Shown here: piece after piece, positions 50,192 to 58,741 of the stretch | How the letters are laid out: every line of letters starts with the position of its first letter | How positions within the stretch are numbered: the stretch's first letter is position 1 | Assembly (NCBI RefSeq): GCF_023276435.1 | Contig: NZ_JALLPO010000008.1 | Coordinates: forward strand, 62,001-126,000 | Length of the DNA: 64,000 nt | Origin: Sphaerisporangium perillae | GTDB lineage: Bacteria > Actinomycetota > Actinomycetes > Streptosporangiales > Streptosporangiaceae | Direction: 5' to 3' | Position numbers and translations under genes: made by a program | Notes under the pieces: generated by a model | Seen by the model: the letters and a program-made list of their open reading frames with translations, nothing else | The model's database searches: none | Told to the model about the DNA's origin: nothing

Positions 50192-51150
50192 CGGCGGACC
50201 GGATGGTAGGGATGTTCGGCGGCGGATCTGGTGAGTTCACCCCTCCCGTACAGAGCCCGACGGCTCTGGAGGCCATAGGGCTCGCCAAGCGGTATCGGGG
50301 CATGTGGGCGTTGCGCGACTGCTCGCTGTCTGTCCCCGCCGGCCGGGTGGTCGCGCTCGTCGGACCGAACGGCGCGGGCAAGTCCACGTTCCTGCACCTG
50401 GTCGCCGGTCTGATCGCCCCCACCCGGGGCAGCGTGCGTGTCTTCGGCGAACCGGTCGGGCAGCGGGCGGCGGCCCTCGCGCGGGTGGCGTTCCTGGCTC
50501 AGGACAAACCCCTCTATGACGGCTTCACCGTCGCTGAGATGCTCCGCTTCGGACACCATCTCAATCCGGGGTGGGACGACGCCCTCGCCCGGCAACGGCT
50601 GGCGGAGCTGGACATCCCGTTGAACCGCAAGGTCGGCAAGCTTTCCGGCGGTCAGCAGGCACAGGTCGCGCTGAGCGTCGCCGTGGCCAAGCGTCCGGAT
50701 CTGCTGGTCATGGACGAGCCGCTGGCCAACCTCGATCCAGTGGCCCGGCACGATGTCATGCGCTCCCTGATGGCGGCAGTCGCCGAGACGCAGATGACCG
50801 TCGTGCTGTCCTCCCACGTGGTGTCCGACCTGACCAACGCCTGCGACTGGCTGGTGGTGCTCAACCGCGGCCAGGTCCAGATCAGCGGCGAGGTCGATGA
50901 GCTGCTCGCCACCCACCGGATGCTGTCCGGTCCGGCCGAGCTCGCCGACGGGGTGGCGGCCCGGATGCCGGTGATCAGCGACAGCCGCAGCGAACGGCAG
51001 GCCGACCTGCTGGCCCGCACCGGCCCGGGAACGCCGTTGCATGACCCGCGATGGAGCTCCTCCGGCGTGAACCTGGAGGAGCTGGTGCTGGCCTACCTGC
51101 GCCGCCCCGACACCACCTCACTGCCTCGTCCGACCCTGACCATTTCCTGA
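50188..51150 (+). CDS. ABC transporter ATP-binding protein
   Basis: A 320-residue ATPase: Walker A GPNGAGKST, signature KLSGGQQAQ, Walker B LLVMDEPLANLD, and H-loop SSHVVSD. About 80 extra C-terminal residues follow, ending NLEELVLAYLRRPD, common in YtrB-like proteins. It partners the permease 13 bases downstream to export a drug or peptide. It is encoded within the GntR operon. Confidence 0.93.
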   Translation: MTADRMVGMFGGGSGEFTPPVQSPTALEAIGLAKRYRGMWALRDCSLSVPAGRVVALVGPNGAGKSTFLHLVAGLIAPTRGSVRVFGEPVGQRAAALARVAFLAQDKPLYDGFTVAEMLRFGHHLNPGWDDALARQRLAELDIPLNRKVGKLSGGQQAQVALSVAVAKRPDLLVMDEPLANLDPVARHDVMRSLMAAVAETQMTVVLSSHVVSDLTNACDWLVVLNRGQVQISGEVDELLATHRMLSGPAELADGVAARMPVISDSRSERQADLLARTGPGTPLHDPRWSSSGVNLEELVLAYLRRPDTTSLPRPTLTIS

Positions 51151-51163
51151 CCGCTAAGGAGAC

Positions 51164-52135
51164 ATGGAAGTGTTGTGGCTTACCTGGCGGCAGCACCGCA
51201 TGCAGGTGCTCCTCACCACGGCGCTGCTGGCCGTCCTCGGCGCAGTTCTGCTCATCAGCGGTCTGGGCGCCGCCGACTTTGCCGCCCAGAACGCTCCGGC
51301 GACCGACTGCGTGACGGACACGCCCGCATGCAGCGCTTACCTCGTGGCGATGAACGAGCGCATACGGCCGGTGGGTGAACTCCTCGGATGGCTTCCGCTG
51401 CTGGCCCCGGCGATGATCGGCGCCTTCTGGGGCGCTCCGCTGCTGGCCCGGGAGTTCGAGCACGGCACGCACCAACTGACCTGGACCCAGTCGGTGACGC
51501 GGCGCCGCTGGTTGGCGACCAAGATCGTCGGGCTCGGTGCCACGGTCACGCTCGGCGGGCTGGTGCTGGCTGGCATTGTCAACCCGTGGCTGGCCGCCTT
51601 CGACGTCCCCCCCTACAACATTGACCACCTCGACTTGAGATGGTTCCGCCTTGTCGGCATCGTGCCAGCGGCGTGGTGGCTGTCCGCGTTCGTGCTCGGC
51701 ATGGCCACGGGCGCGCTGTTCCGGCGGACCCTGCCGGCGATGGCGGTGACCCTGGCGGTGTGCGCGTTAGCATTCTTTGGACTTCTTAGGGCGCCGTCCT
51801 TCTACGCGACGCCGGAGCGAGCAGTGCAGGCCACGGTCGCGGACGAGCTCGCGCCGGAGGGCTCCTTGGGGGTGAACGACTATTGGATTGACAGAAGTGG
51901 CGTGAAGTTCACCTCTCAGGAGAGAGCGCTCGCGCTCGCCGGCTCCTGTGGGACAGACGAGACGACCAAGAAGTACGCCAAGTGCGCTTTCGGCCACGGC
52001 TATCGACAGGTCGCCGAATTCCACCCCGCGAGCAGGTTCTGGCGGTTCCAATGGACCGAAGCGGGAATCCTGCTCATCCCCGCTCTCGTATTGGGCGGTG
52101 TCGCCGTCCGGCGCACCCTTCGGCCCCGCATCTGA
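51164..52135 (+). CDS. ABC transporter permease
   Basis: A 323-residue membrane protein with six predicted helices. It begins EVLWLTWRQHRMQVLLTTALL, as is usual for actinobacterial ABC-2-type permeases of this kind. FWGAPLLAREFEHGTHQLTWTQSVTRRRWLATKI is the conserved loop. A long extracytoplasmic loop (about 195-290) lies before the last helix. Third gene of the operon. Confidence 0.88.
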   Translation: MEVLWLTWRQHRMQVLLTTALLAVLGAVLLISGLGAADFAAQNAPATDCVTDTPACSAYLVAMNERIRPVGELLGWLPLLAPAMIGAFWGAPLLAREFEHGTHQLTWTQSVTRRRWLATKIVGLGATVTLGGLVLAGIVNPWLAAFDVPPYNIDHLDLRWFRLVGIVPAAWWLSAFVLGMATGALFRRTLPAMAVTLAVCALAFFGLLRAPSFYATPERAVQATVADELAPEGSLGVNDYWIDRSGVKFTSQERALALAGSCGTDETTKKYAKCAFGHGYRQVAEFHPASRFWRFQWTEAGILLIPALVLGGVAVRRTLRPRI

Positions 52136-52360
52136 AACCAATTATCGCCTTATCACGGTGACGGGACGGCCTGGCGCAGGACCGTCACCGCCTTCTGCAA
52201 GGCGTCCAGTAGAGGGCGAGCAGGGGATCATGCAGGACCGAGAGCAACGAGTTCTGCGTGGCGTAGGCCGGCCCGCTGCGGACTTGCCCGTCCTGATCAA
52301 ACTGCCCGACTCTTCCTTGAGTAGATGCCCGAACGACAGCGCCCTTGCCGACTCGGCAGG

Positions 52361-52763
52361 TCAAAAGAGGGTGTCGCGCACCCGCAGCGGCCGGTAGCCA
52401 GTGGGGCCAAGCTGAGCCAGCTCGCCCTCGATGTCGACGTCGATGGACCCGAAGAAGTTGATGTTCTCGCTGTGCGCCGGGGATATGTGGGCCAGCACCT
52501 CATCGTCGACGCTCCGCCCGGTGGCGCGCATCGAGTCCACGGCCAGGCCGTAATACTCCGTCGTCCACGCGACTACGGAGTTGGTCACGAGCGTCAGGCA
52601 CCACGCCTGCTCGGTCTGCTGCTCCAGGTGCCGCGCCCGGACGGTGCCCTCGTGGGCGTAGAGCAGATCGCGCTTCAAGACGTGCAGTGACTTCGCCTTT
52701 GTTCAGCTGCCGCGAGATCTTCCGCCGGTACGCCGGGTCAGCTAGGCCGTGTTCGGAGTTCCG
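52361..52763 (-). pseudogene. C-terminal remnant of a Tn3-family transposase
   Basis: Two frames together encode HGLADPAYRRKISRQLNKGE and then SLHVLKRDLLYAHEGTVRARHLEQQTEQAWCLTLVTN...AHISPAHSENINFFGSIDVDIEGELAQL, the end of Tn3-type transposases. A frameshift lies near 52690. Everything upstream is gone. A possible terminal inverted repeat may lie between 52300 and 52345, but it cannot be confirmed without its partner. Confidence 0.85.
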
Positions 52764-53282
52764 ATCTTTTAAGTCGCCGCAGCCGAATCCCGGAAGATCC
52801 ACCTTTGTCGACCTGGCAGACGATCAGGAGCCATGATCTCTGCCGCCTACCAGCGGAGATTACTCCCGATACCGTCAGGCCAGCACCTCCCACTTGCGGA
52901 AACAGGATGGAAACTACTCAGCGGGTCTCAAGAGAGCTTCCGCAATCAGATAGCGCCGGATTCCGTTTGGTTTCACAGCGCAACAACGATCTACAAATTG
53001 TTACCTTGACGAGGTTCCGCTGTTCGAGCCCGCACAGGCGACCGTGCGGGGCTTGTCGCGTTCCGGGGATCACGACTCTGCGGTGAGGCGCTCTGCCTGG
53101 GCGCGGCCGACCGCGGCGGCCCGGGGGAGGTAGTCGGCGATCAGAGCCAGTTCAGCGTCGTCGTAGCGGTCGAGCACCTCGCCGAACGCCCTGCCCGGGA
53201 TCTCCCAGGCCGAGCTGATCCGCGCGCGGGCCGACTGTTCGCTCCCCATAACATCACCCAGACGCTTGACGCCCTCGTCGCG
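52764..53282. other. Remnant DNA between mobile-element scraps
   Basis: No intact gene is visible. A short stem (CCCGCAC at 53029-53035 and GTGCGGG at 53044-53050) follows TGTTCGAGCCC, a tRNA-T-arm-like string. The open frame here on the minus strand is the antisense of the recombinase tail. Confidence 0.35.
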
Positions 53283-53741
53283 GTCCAGGACGTACTGCCG
53301 CCACAGGCGCAGGGGATCGCCGCGGCCCGGCGGCAGATTGCCGAATGTGATCGCAAGCTCTCCCAGCACCGTGCCGCACTGGAGGCCGGCGCCGACCCCG
53401 CCGTGGTCGCCGGATGGATCCGTGAGGAACAGGCGCGCAAGGCCGAGGCCGAGAGCCGGCTGCGGCGGATGCCTGTGGCCCGACAGGGGCCGATAGAGCG
53501 CGACGAGCTGGCCGCTGTGATGCGCCGGCTCGGCGATATGGTGCATGTGCTCGCCCAGGCGGACCCGCTGCGGAAGGCCAAGGTGTACGCGACCTTGGGC
53601 CTGCGGCTGATCTATCACCCCAGCAAGCAAAAAGTCCTGGTCACGAACTCTCGTGACCAGGACCACATAGGCGACCGGTTTGTGTCCGAGGGGGGACTTG
53701 AACCCCCATGCCCCGTAAAGGGCACTAGCACCTCAAGCTAG
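53283..53741 (+). pseudogene. C-terminal tail of a large serine recombinase
   Basis: The frame reads AAARRQIAECDRKLSQHRAALEAGADPAVVAGWIREEQARKAEAESRL, then GPIERDELAAVMRRLGDMVHVLAQ and AKVYATLGLRLIYHPSKQKVLV, the coiled-coil and C-terminal part of actinobacterial site-specific serine recombinases. The catalytic N-terminal and zinc-ribbon domains are absent. The end (RFVSEGGLEPP) is read from the opposite strand of the tRNA-Leu 3' end, as expected when the element sat at this tRNA. Confidence 0.78.
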
Positions 53742-53768
53742 CGCGTCTGCCTATTCCGCCACCCGGAC
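53683..53768 (-). tRNA. tRNA-Leu(GAG)
   Basis: An 86-base class II tRNA. The acceptor stem is GTCCGGG with CTCGGAC, the D-arm contains GGCGGAATAGGCAGACGC, and the anticodon stem CTAGC/GCTAG holds the loop TTGAGGT with anticodon GAG. A long variable arm (GTGCCCTTTACGGGGCAT) is the leucine hallmark, and the T-arm is GGGGGTTCAAGTCCCCC. No CCA is encoded. Its 3' end is an integration site for mobile elements. Confidence 0.95.
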
Positions 53769-53948
53769 AGGTGGTGCCTGCACGTTGGAACGTCTTCCCG
53801 CGTCGGCTGCACTAGGTTAGCAAACTTCGGGCACTGCTTCATACCGGGAATCGGCCCGACGGGGATCAGGCTATGCCGGAGATGCTGGTAGGTGTCCTCG
53901 GACGGCAGGATGGGTGATGTCAGCCTGTACTGAACCGAAGGAGCACGT

Positions 53949-55247
53949 ATGACCGCGTTCAACGGCGAGGACGAGGTCGTCGAGCTGTGCCGCGACCTTA
54001 TCCGCATCGACTCGACCAACGCTGGGGACAACGCGGGCCCGGGGGAACGGGCTGCGGCGGAGTATGTCGCCGGGAAGCTGGCCGAGGTGGGGCTGGAGCC
54101 GCGCATCCTGGAGAGCGACGACAAGCGGGCCAATGTGATCGCCCGCATCGAGGGTGAGGACCCGGGCCGGGGGGCTCTGCTGCTTCACGGGCACCTTGAC
54201 GTCGTCCCCTTCGACGCCGGCGACTGGACCCATCACCCGCTGAGCGGGGAGATCGCCGACGGCTGCGTCTGGGGGCGGGGCGCGGTGGACATGAAGGACA
54301 TGGACGCCATGATCCTTGCGGTCGTCCGCCAGCGGCTGAGCGAGGGGCGCAGGCCGCCGCGTGACGTGGTGCTGGCGTTCACGGCGGACGAGGAGGCCGG
54401 CGGCGAGTACGGCGCGCAGTGGCTGGCCACCGAGCACCGGAACCTGTTCGAGGGCTGCACCGAGGCGATCGGTGAGGTGGGCGGGTTCAGCGTCTCCGTC
54501 GGGGAGGCGAGGCGGCTGTATCTGATCGAGGCGGCGGAGAAGGGCATCGCCTGGATGAGGCTCGCCGCCGCCGGCCGGGCGGGGCACGGGTCGATGTTGA
54601 ACAGCGAGAACGCCGTCACCGAGCTGGCCGAGGCCGTCGCCCGCATCGGGCGTTACGACTGGCCGGTACGGCTGACGCCCACGGTCCGGGCGTTCTTCAG
54701 CGAGGCCTTCGAGATCGAGCTGGAGGCGGACGACGCCGAGGCCGCGGTGGCGAAGCTCGGCCCGCTGGCCCGCATGATCGGTGCGACGCTGCGCAACACG
54801 GCGAACCCGACGATGCTGGACGCGGGGTACAAGGCCAACGTGATCCCGCAGACGGCGACGGCGCACGTGGACGGCCGCTTCCTGCCCGGGTACGAGGAGG
54901 AGTTCTTCGCCACGATCGACGAGCTGCTCGGGCCCAACGTGACCAGGGAGTTCGTCTACCACGACATCGCGGTCGAGACGGCCTTCGACGGGCCTCTCGT
55001 CAAGGCGATGGCGGGCGCCCTGCAGGCGGAGGACCCGGGGGCGCGGGCGGTGCCGTACACGCTGTCCGGGGGTACGGACCTCAAGGCGTTCAGCCGTCTG
55101 GGCATCCGCGGGTTCGGGTTCGCGCCGTTGAAGCTGCCCGCCGACCTGGACTTCTCCGGGATGTTCCATGGCATCGATGAGCGGGTACCGGTGGATTCGC
55201 TCCGGTTCGGAGTTCGGGTTCTTGACCGTTTCCTCGACTCCTGCTGA
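53949..55247 (+). CDS. M20/M25/M40-family metallopeptidase
   Basis: A 432-residue zinc amidohydrolase. HGHLDVVP carries the first metal His and the Asp, GRGAVDMKDM the bridging Asp, DEEAGGEYGA the catalytic and metal Glu, and the last His is in SGMFHGIDERVPVDSL. The dimerisation lid lies in the middle (AAGRAGHGSML). It cleaves a dipeptide or N-acyl amino acid of unknown identity. GAAGGAG precedes the ATG. Homologues of this length annotated as carboxypeptidase or acetylornithine-deacetylase-like are common in actinomycetes. Confidence 0.92.
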   Translation: MTAFNGEDEVVELCRDLIRIDSTNAGDNAGPGERAAAEYVAGKLAEVGLEPRILESDDKRANVIARIEGEDPGRGALLLHGHLDVVPFDAGDWTHHPLSGEIADGCVWGRGAVDMKDMDAMILAVVRQRLSEGRRPPRDVVLAFTADEEAGGEYGAQWLATEHRNLFEGCTEAIGEVGGFSVSVGEARRLYLIEAAEKGIAWMRLAAAGRAGHGSMLNSENAVTELAEAVARIGRYDWPVRLTPTVRAFFSEAFEIELEADDAEAAVAKLGPLARMIGATLRNTANPTMLDAGYKANVIPQTATAHVDGRFLPGYEEEFFATIDELLGPNVTREFVYHDIAVETAFDGPLVKAMAGALQAEDPGARAVPYTLSGGTDLKAFSRLGIRGFGFAPLKLPADLDFSGMFHGIDERVPVDSLRFGVRVLDRFLDSC

Positions 55248-55368
55248 CGTGTTCCGCGAAAAAGCGTTGCCTTAACTCCAAGTGCTGCTACGGTAACTTT
55301 CCGTTGAGGGGTTGGTCCCAGGGTCTGTCCTGCGAAAGCCGGGCGCTCGAGGAGTTCGGGGAGGTCAC

Positions 55369-56037
55369 GTGGCACGCATGCCGGAAGGTAGGCGGAGGGC
55401 TGAGTCGCCCGCCGTCGCCGGGCGCGTGCCCGTGACCGTTTCAGGCGATCAGGCCCAGACGGGCGTGACGCGGGAAGGCCGGATGGCACGGTTCGTGGCC
55501 GGCTCCCGGTTCGGTCGTCTGCTGGCCATCGGCGGTCTGATCGCCGTCGGCTGGTTGCTGGGCGTGGTCTTCGGTACCGTCGGCGCCGCGCCCGCGGCCG
55601 CGGAGGCTCGCGTTCCGGCGGGTCACGTGGCTACGGCGAAGGTCGGCGACCTGGTCGAGAGCGCCCATACCGGAGCGGTGCGCCGTTCCGTCTCCACAAC
55701 CCCTCATGTCGCCACCGGGCCGGCGTTGGCCGGCGGTTTCCCCACGGTGAGCGTCAACGCTCCGGCGGATGCCGGGGCCATGGCCGGAAGGACGGTCGAC
55801 GGGCTCACCAGCCAGTCGAAGCCCGTTCATCCTCAACCATCCACCGCCGATCACTCGGCGGGGGCCAATGGGTTCGTGCCCAGGGGTGGTGGCTCCGGCC
55901 CGTCCGGGCCGAGTCTGGGGGACGTCGCGAGGTCCGTCTTCGACCTGCGGCTCATGGTCGCGCCCGCCGTCCTGGTGAGTGCGCCCACCCCTGTCGTCCG
56001 TACGGCAGCGGACGACCCTTCTTTCTCTCCCGACTGA
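55369..56037 (+). CDS. Secreted or membrane-anchored Ala/Gly/Pro-rich protein
   Basis: About 222 residues. A basic N-terminus of some 50 residues precedes a hydrophobic helix (LLAIGGLIAVGWLLGVVFG) ending in APAAAEA, a likely signal peptide or anchor. The mature part is Ala/Ser/Pro-rich and disordered, with no known domain. The GTG at 55369 with GGGGAGG before it is preferred over 55312. It stands just upstream of the chaplin-like gene on the same strand and may serve the same aerial or wall surface. Confidence 0.6.
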   Translation: MARMPEGRRRAESPAVAGRVPVTVSGDQAQTGVTREGRMARFVAGSRFGRLLAIGGLIAVGWLLGVVFGTVGAAPAAAEARVPAGHVATAKVGDLVESAHTGAVRRSVSTTPHVATGPALAGGFPTVSVNAPADAGAMAGRTVDGLTSQSKPVHPQPSTADHSAGANGFVPRGGGSGPSGPSLGDVARSVFDLRLMVAPAVLVSAPTPVVRTAADDPSFSPD

Positions 56038-56182
56038 TCCCGCCTAGTGCCGGCCCTGACCTGAGCTGTCCGGCCGGTTGCGGAGCGTGCCGCCGATCTC
56101 TTCGTCGAGAAGCGACCTAGGCCGTCTCCGCGCGGGTGACACGTCGATTCCAGTCTCGCGATGGTCCCGGGCTCCACCGTGC

Positions 56183-56261
56183 GATCCGGCGATCCGCGTG
56201 ATCCACCAGGTCGATCCATCGATTCGGGTGAATCCGCGCGATCCGGTGATCCGGATGATCC
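56183..56261 (+). repeat. Cluster of seven GATCC words
   Basis: GATCC occurs at 56183, 56191, 56200, 56213, 56240, 56248 and 56257, mostly spaced 8-13 bases, within the 375-base region that otherwise holds no gene. It lies 150-230 bases before the chaplin-like start. The meaning is unclear; it could be a repeated regulator site or simple sequence drift. Confidence 0.5.
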
Positions 56262-56412
56262 GCCGACTCGTGCGATGCGTTCGATCTCCGCGCCCTGCCG
56301 CCCCCGCGATCCACGCGGTGTGCGCAGTGTGTGCGGTCTCGTGTGGCACCGCCCCGTGCTCTTCGCGGTCTGTCAGGAACTACCCCCCAAAGAAACCAAG
56401 GAGCGATCTGTT

Positions 56413-58152
56413 ATGCGAACGTGGGCGAAGGGCTCCGCTCCCGCAGCTCTGCTTGCGGTGGGCGTCATGGCTCTCGGTAGCGGCACGGCCGTTGCCGACA
56501 CCTCCGGCACCGGTTCGGTGGGTGGCGGTAACCAGGTCAACCTGCCCATCACCATCCCCGTCGACATCAGCGGCAACGCGGTCGGCGTGATCGGCGAGTC
56601 GTCGGCCTCGTCCCGTGGCGGCTCGTCCGTCCAGGGCGGTTCCGGCTCCGCCGGCATCCAGGGCAGCACTTCAGGGCGCAACAGCGTGCTCGGCGGCAAC
56701 CAGGTGAACGCCCCGATCACCGCCCCCATCAACGCGTGCGGCAACGCCGTCTCGCTGGTCGGGCGTTCCGACGCCGGCTGCCGGGGCGGGGCGACGGTCA
56801 AGAACGGCGGCGGCAGCGGCGGCGCGGGCGGCAACAGGACCGACGGCCGCAACAGCGTCCTCGGCGGCAACCAGGTGGTCGCCCCGATCACGGCCCCCAT
56901 CAACGCGTGCGGCAACGCCGTGGCGATCTTCGGCGAGGCGACGGCAGGGTGCCGGGGCGGCGCGTCGGTCGTGAACGGCGGTGGACGCGGCGCGGGTGGC
57001 AACCGGACCTCTGGGCGTTCCTCCGTGCTCGGCGGCAACCAGGTGGTCGCCCCGATCACCGCGCCGATCAACATCTGCGGCAACTCGGTGGCCCTCATCG
57101 GAGAGGCGTTCTCCGGCTGCCGGGGCGGTGCCCATGTCAAGGGCGGCAACGGCGGCAACGGCTACAACGGCCACGGTTCCAAGGGTGGCTCGGGCGCCGG
57201 GCGTAACACGACCAGCGGGCGTCACAGCATCGGTGGCGGCAACCAGGTCGTCGCCCCGATCAACCTGCCGATCGAGGCCTGCGGCAACGCGGTGGGCAAC
57301 GCCAGCGCGGGTTGCACGGGCGGCATCACCGCACGTCCGGCCGGGCGTGGCGGCGGCGCGGGCGGCAACAGGACCGACGGCCGCAACAGCGTCCTCGGCG
57401 GCAACCAGGTGGTGGCCCCGATCACCGCTCCCATCAACGTCTGCGGCAACGCGGTCGCCGTGATCGGCGAGGCCTTCGCGGGCTGCCGGGGCGGCGCGTC
57501 GGTGAAGGGCGGCGCCGGGCGCGGCGCGGGCGGCAACCGCACCGACGGGCGTCACAGCATTCTCGGCGGCAACCAGGTGGTGGCTCCGATCACCGCGCCG
57601 ATCAACGTCTGCGGCAACGCGGTCGCCGTGCTGGGCGACGCCGCCGCGGGTTGCCTGGGCGGCGCGCGCGTCGGCGGCGGGCGGCAGGGCCACGTGGCTC
57701 ACAGCTCCGGCCAGGTCTCGAGCACCAGGGCGTCGGGTCTCGGGCTGCTGCCCGACCTGCCTCTCGTCCCGGCCCTGCCGGGTCAGCGCGGGAACGTGAC
57801 GCACCAGGCCGGCGGGCCGGAGAAGCCGGCCGCCCTGCCCGTGCTGCCGGCTCTGCCCGGTCAGGCCGGCGCCAAGAAGGGCCCGGCCGACGGGCCGCTG
57901 GACCAGGTCACCGGCATGGTGTCCAACAGCCCGGTCGGCGAGGCCGTGGCGAACACCCCTGTCGGCGGCGTCGTCGGCGGCCAGGCGACCCGCAACCTGC
58001 CGGTCAACACCGGCCTGATGAGCGCGGAGCAGCCGCTCGGCCTCACGGGGATGAACTCCGGTTCGCTGGCCGCTCTGCTGGCCGGTGCCCTGTTCGCCGC
58101 CTCGGCGACGCTGTTCGCGGGCACCCGCCGCCTTCGCTTCCGGCGGAAGTGA
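56413..58152 (+). CDS. Chaplin-like seven-repeat cell-wall protein with sortase-type end
   Basis: A 579-residue secreted protein. The signal peptide ends at about AVADT (residue 28). Seven units of about 50-60 residues follow, each with GGNQVVAPITAPIN-x-CGNAV then AxxGCxGG. This is the pattern of chaplins, the amyloid-forming surface proteins of aerial hyphae; the two cysteines in units 2-7 probably pair, and unit 1 lacks them. A Pro/Gly-rich stretch then leads to LPVNTG/LGLTG-like signals, a hydrophobic helix and RRLRFRRK, a sortase-type anchor. AAGGAG precedes the ATG, so the longer upstream frame is not used. Confidence 0.88.
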   Translation: MRTWAKGSAPAALLAVGVMALGSGTAVADTSGTGSVGGGNQVNLPITIPVDISGNAVGVIGESSASSRGGSSVQGGSGSAGIQGSTSGRNSVLGGNQVNAPITAPINACGNAVSLVGRSDAGCRGGATVKNGGGSGGAGGNRTDGRNSVLGGNQVVAPITAPINACGNAVAIFGEATAGCRGGASVVNGGGRGAGGNRTSGRSSVLGGNQVVAPITAPINICGNSVALIGEAFSGCRGGAHVKGGNGGNGYNGHGSKGGSGAGRNTTSGRHSIGGGNQVVAPINLPIEACGNAVGNASAGCTGGITARPAGRGGGAGGNRTDGRNSVLGGNQVVAPITAPINVCGNAVAVIGEAFAGCRGGASVKGGAGRGAGGNRTDGRHSILGGNQVVAPITAPINVCGNAVAVLGDAAAGCLGGARVGGGRQGHVAHSSGQVSSTRASGLGLLPDLPLVPALPGQRGNVTHQAGGPEKPAALPVLPALPGQAGAKKGPADGPLDQVTGMVSNSPVGEAVANTPVGGVVGGQATRNLPVNTGLMSAEQPLGLTGMNSGSLAALLAGALFAASATLFAGTRRLRFRRK

Positions 58153-58265
58153 TCACCTCATAGCGGCTCCGTCCGATCGCGGGACGGAGTGACAGACGCC
58201 TCGCCGCTTGCGAGGACGGCCGCGGTGCCGGGCCGTTGAGCCGGTTCGCGCGGCGAGGCACAGAA

Positions 58266-58306
58266 GCTTTGCCCGTTCCGGGGGCGCGGCCCGGAGCGGG
58301 CAAAGC
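58266..58306. terminator. Bidirectional hairpin terminator
   Basis: GCTTTGCCCG (58266-58275) pairs perfectly with CGGGCAAAGC (58297-58306), with further GC pairing inside. It lies between the convergent chaplin-like and DUF5703 genes. Confidence 0.75.
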
Positions 58307-58343
58307 CATGTCCGGAGGGGGGTTACAGTGGGCCGGACGGGGG

Positions 58344-58529
58344 TTACAGTGTGCTGGCCACTCGCAGGATCTTGCGGCGGAGCCGTACGTGCCGGCGGCC
58401 ATCGGGATACAGCCGCAGGCGGTCCAGCTCCCAGTGTCCGTATTCAGCATGTTCTGTCAGCACTCGCCGGGCGGTTTCCCGTGTGGTCCCGCGCGGCAGA
58501 TACAGGTCCAAATAGGAGTACTCGAGCAC
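58344..58529 (-). CDS. DUF5703 family protein
   Basis: About 61 residues from GTG 58529: LEYSYLDLYLPRGTTRETARRVLTEHAEYGHWELDRLRLYPDGRRHVRLRRKIL is a full match to the DUF5703 pattern of actinobacteria. These are small, basic, beta-rich proteins of unknown function. An in-frame start further upstream (58556) is less likely by comparison with the family. Confidence 0.83.
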   Translation of the reverse strand: MLEYSYLDLYLPRGTTRETARRVLTEHAEYGHWELDRLRLYPDGRRHVRLRRKILRVASTL

Positions 58530-58741
58530 AGCGGTTAGTCTCCGAAGGGTGTGCAAGGGGACGCTGGCACTCTCTGGGCTCTATTCTGCGTCCTCGTGGG
58601 TATCGGGTCCAGGTAGGTGGAACACCGGTAAGTGACCGGGTAGTCCGACGGGGAGAGGTTTCCGACGACGGGTTACCTTCATGCCTGTGACGGATCACTC
58701 GGGCCGCCTCCCACGGTGGCCCGTCAGCGATCGGCAGGGGA

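Noticed and set aside
53021-53052. tRNA-like T-arm and hairpin
   Set aside because: TGTTCGAGCCC followed by a stem is suggestive of a tRNA end but the rest of a tRNA is missing; possibly another old att scar, not enough to call.
53070-53666. A 198-codon minus-strand open frame
   Set aside because: Antisense of the serine-recombinase tail, whose plus-strand reading has clear family motifs.
56161-56412. N-terminal extension of the chaplin-like protein
   Set aside because: The frame is open, but the signal peptide and ribosome binding site clearly start the gene at 56413, and the extension is only the GATCC-rich repeat.
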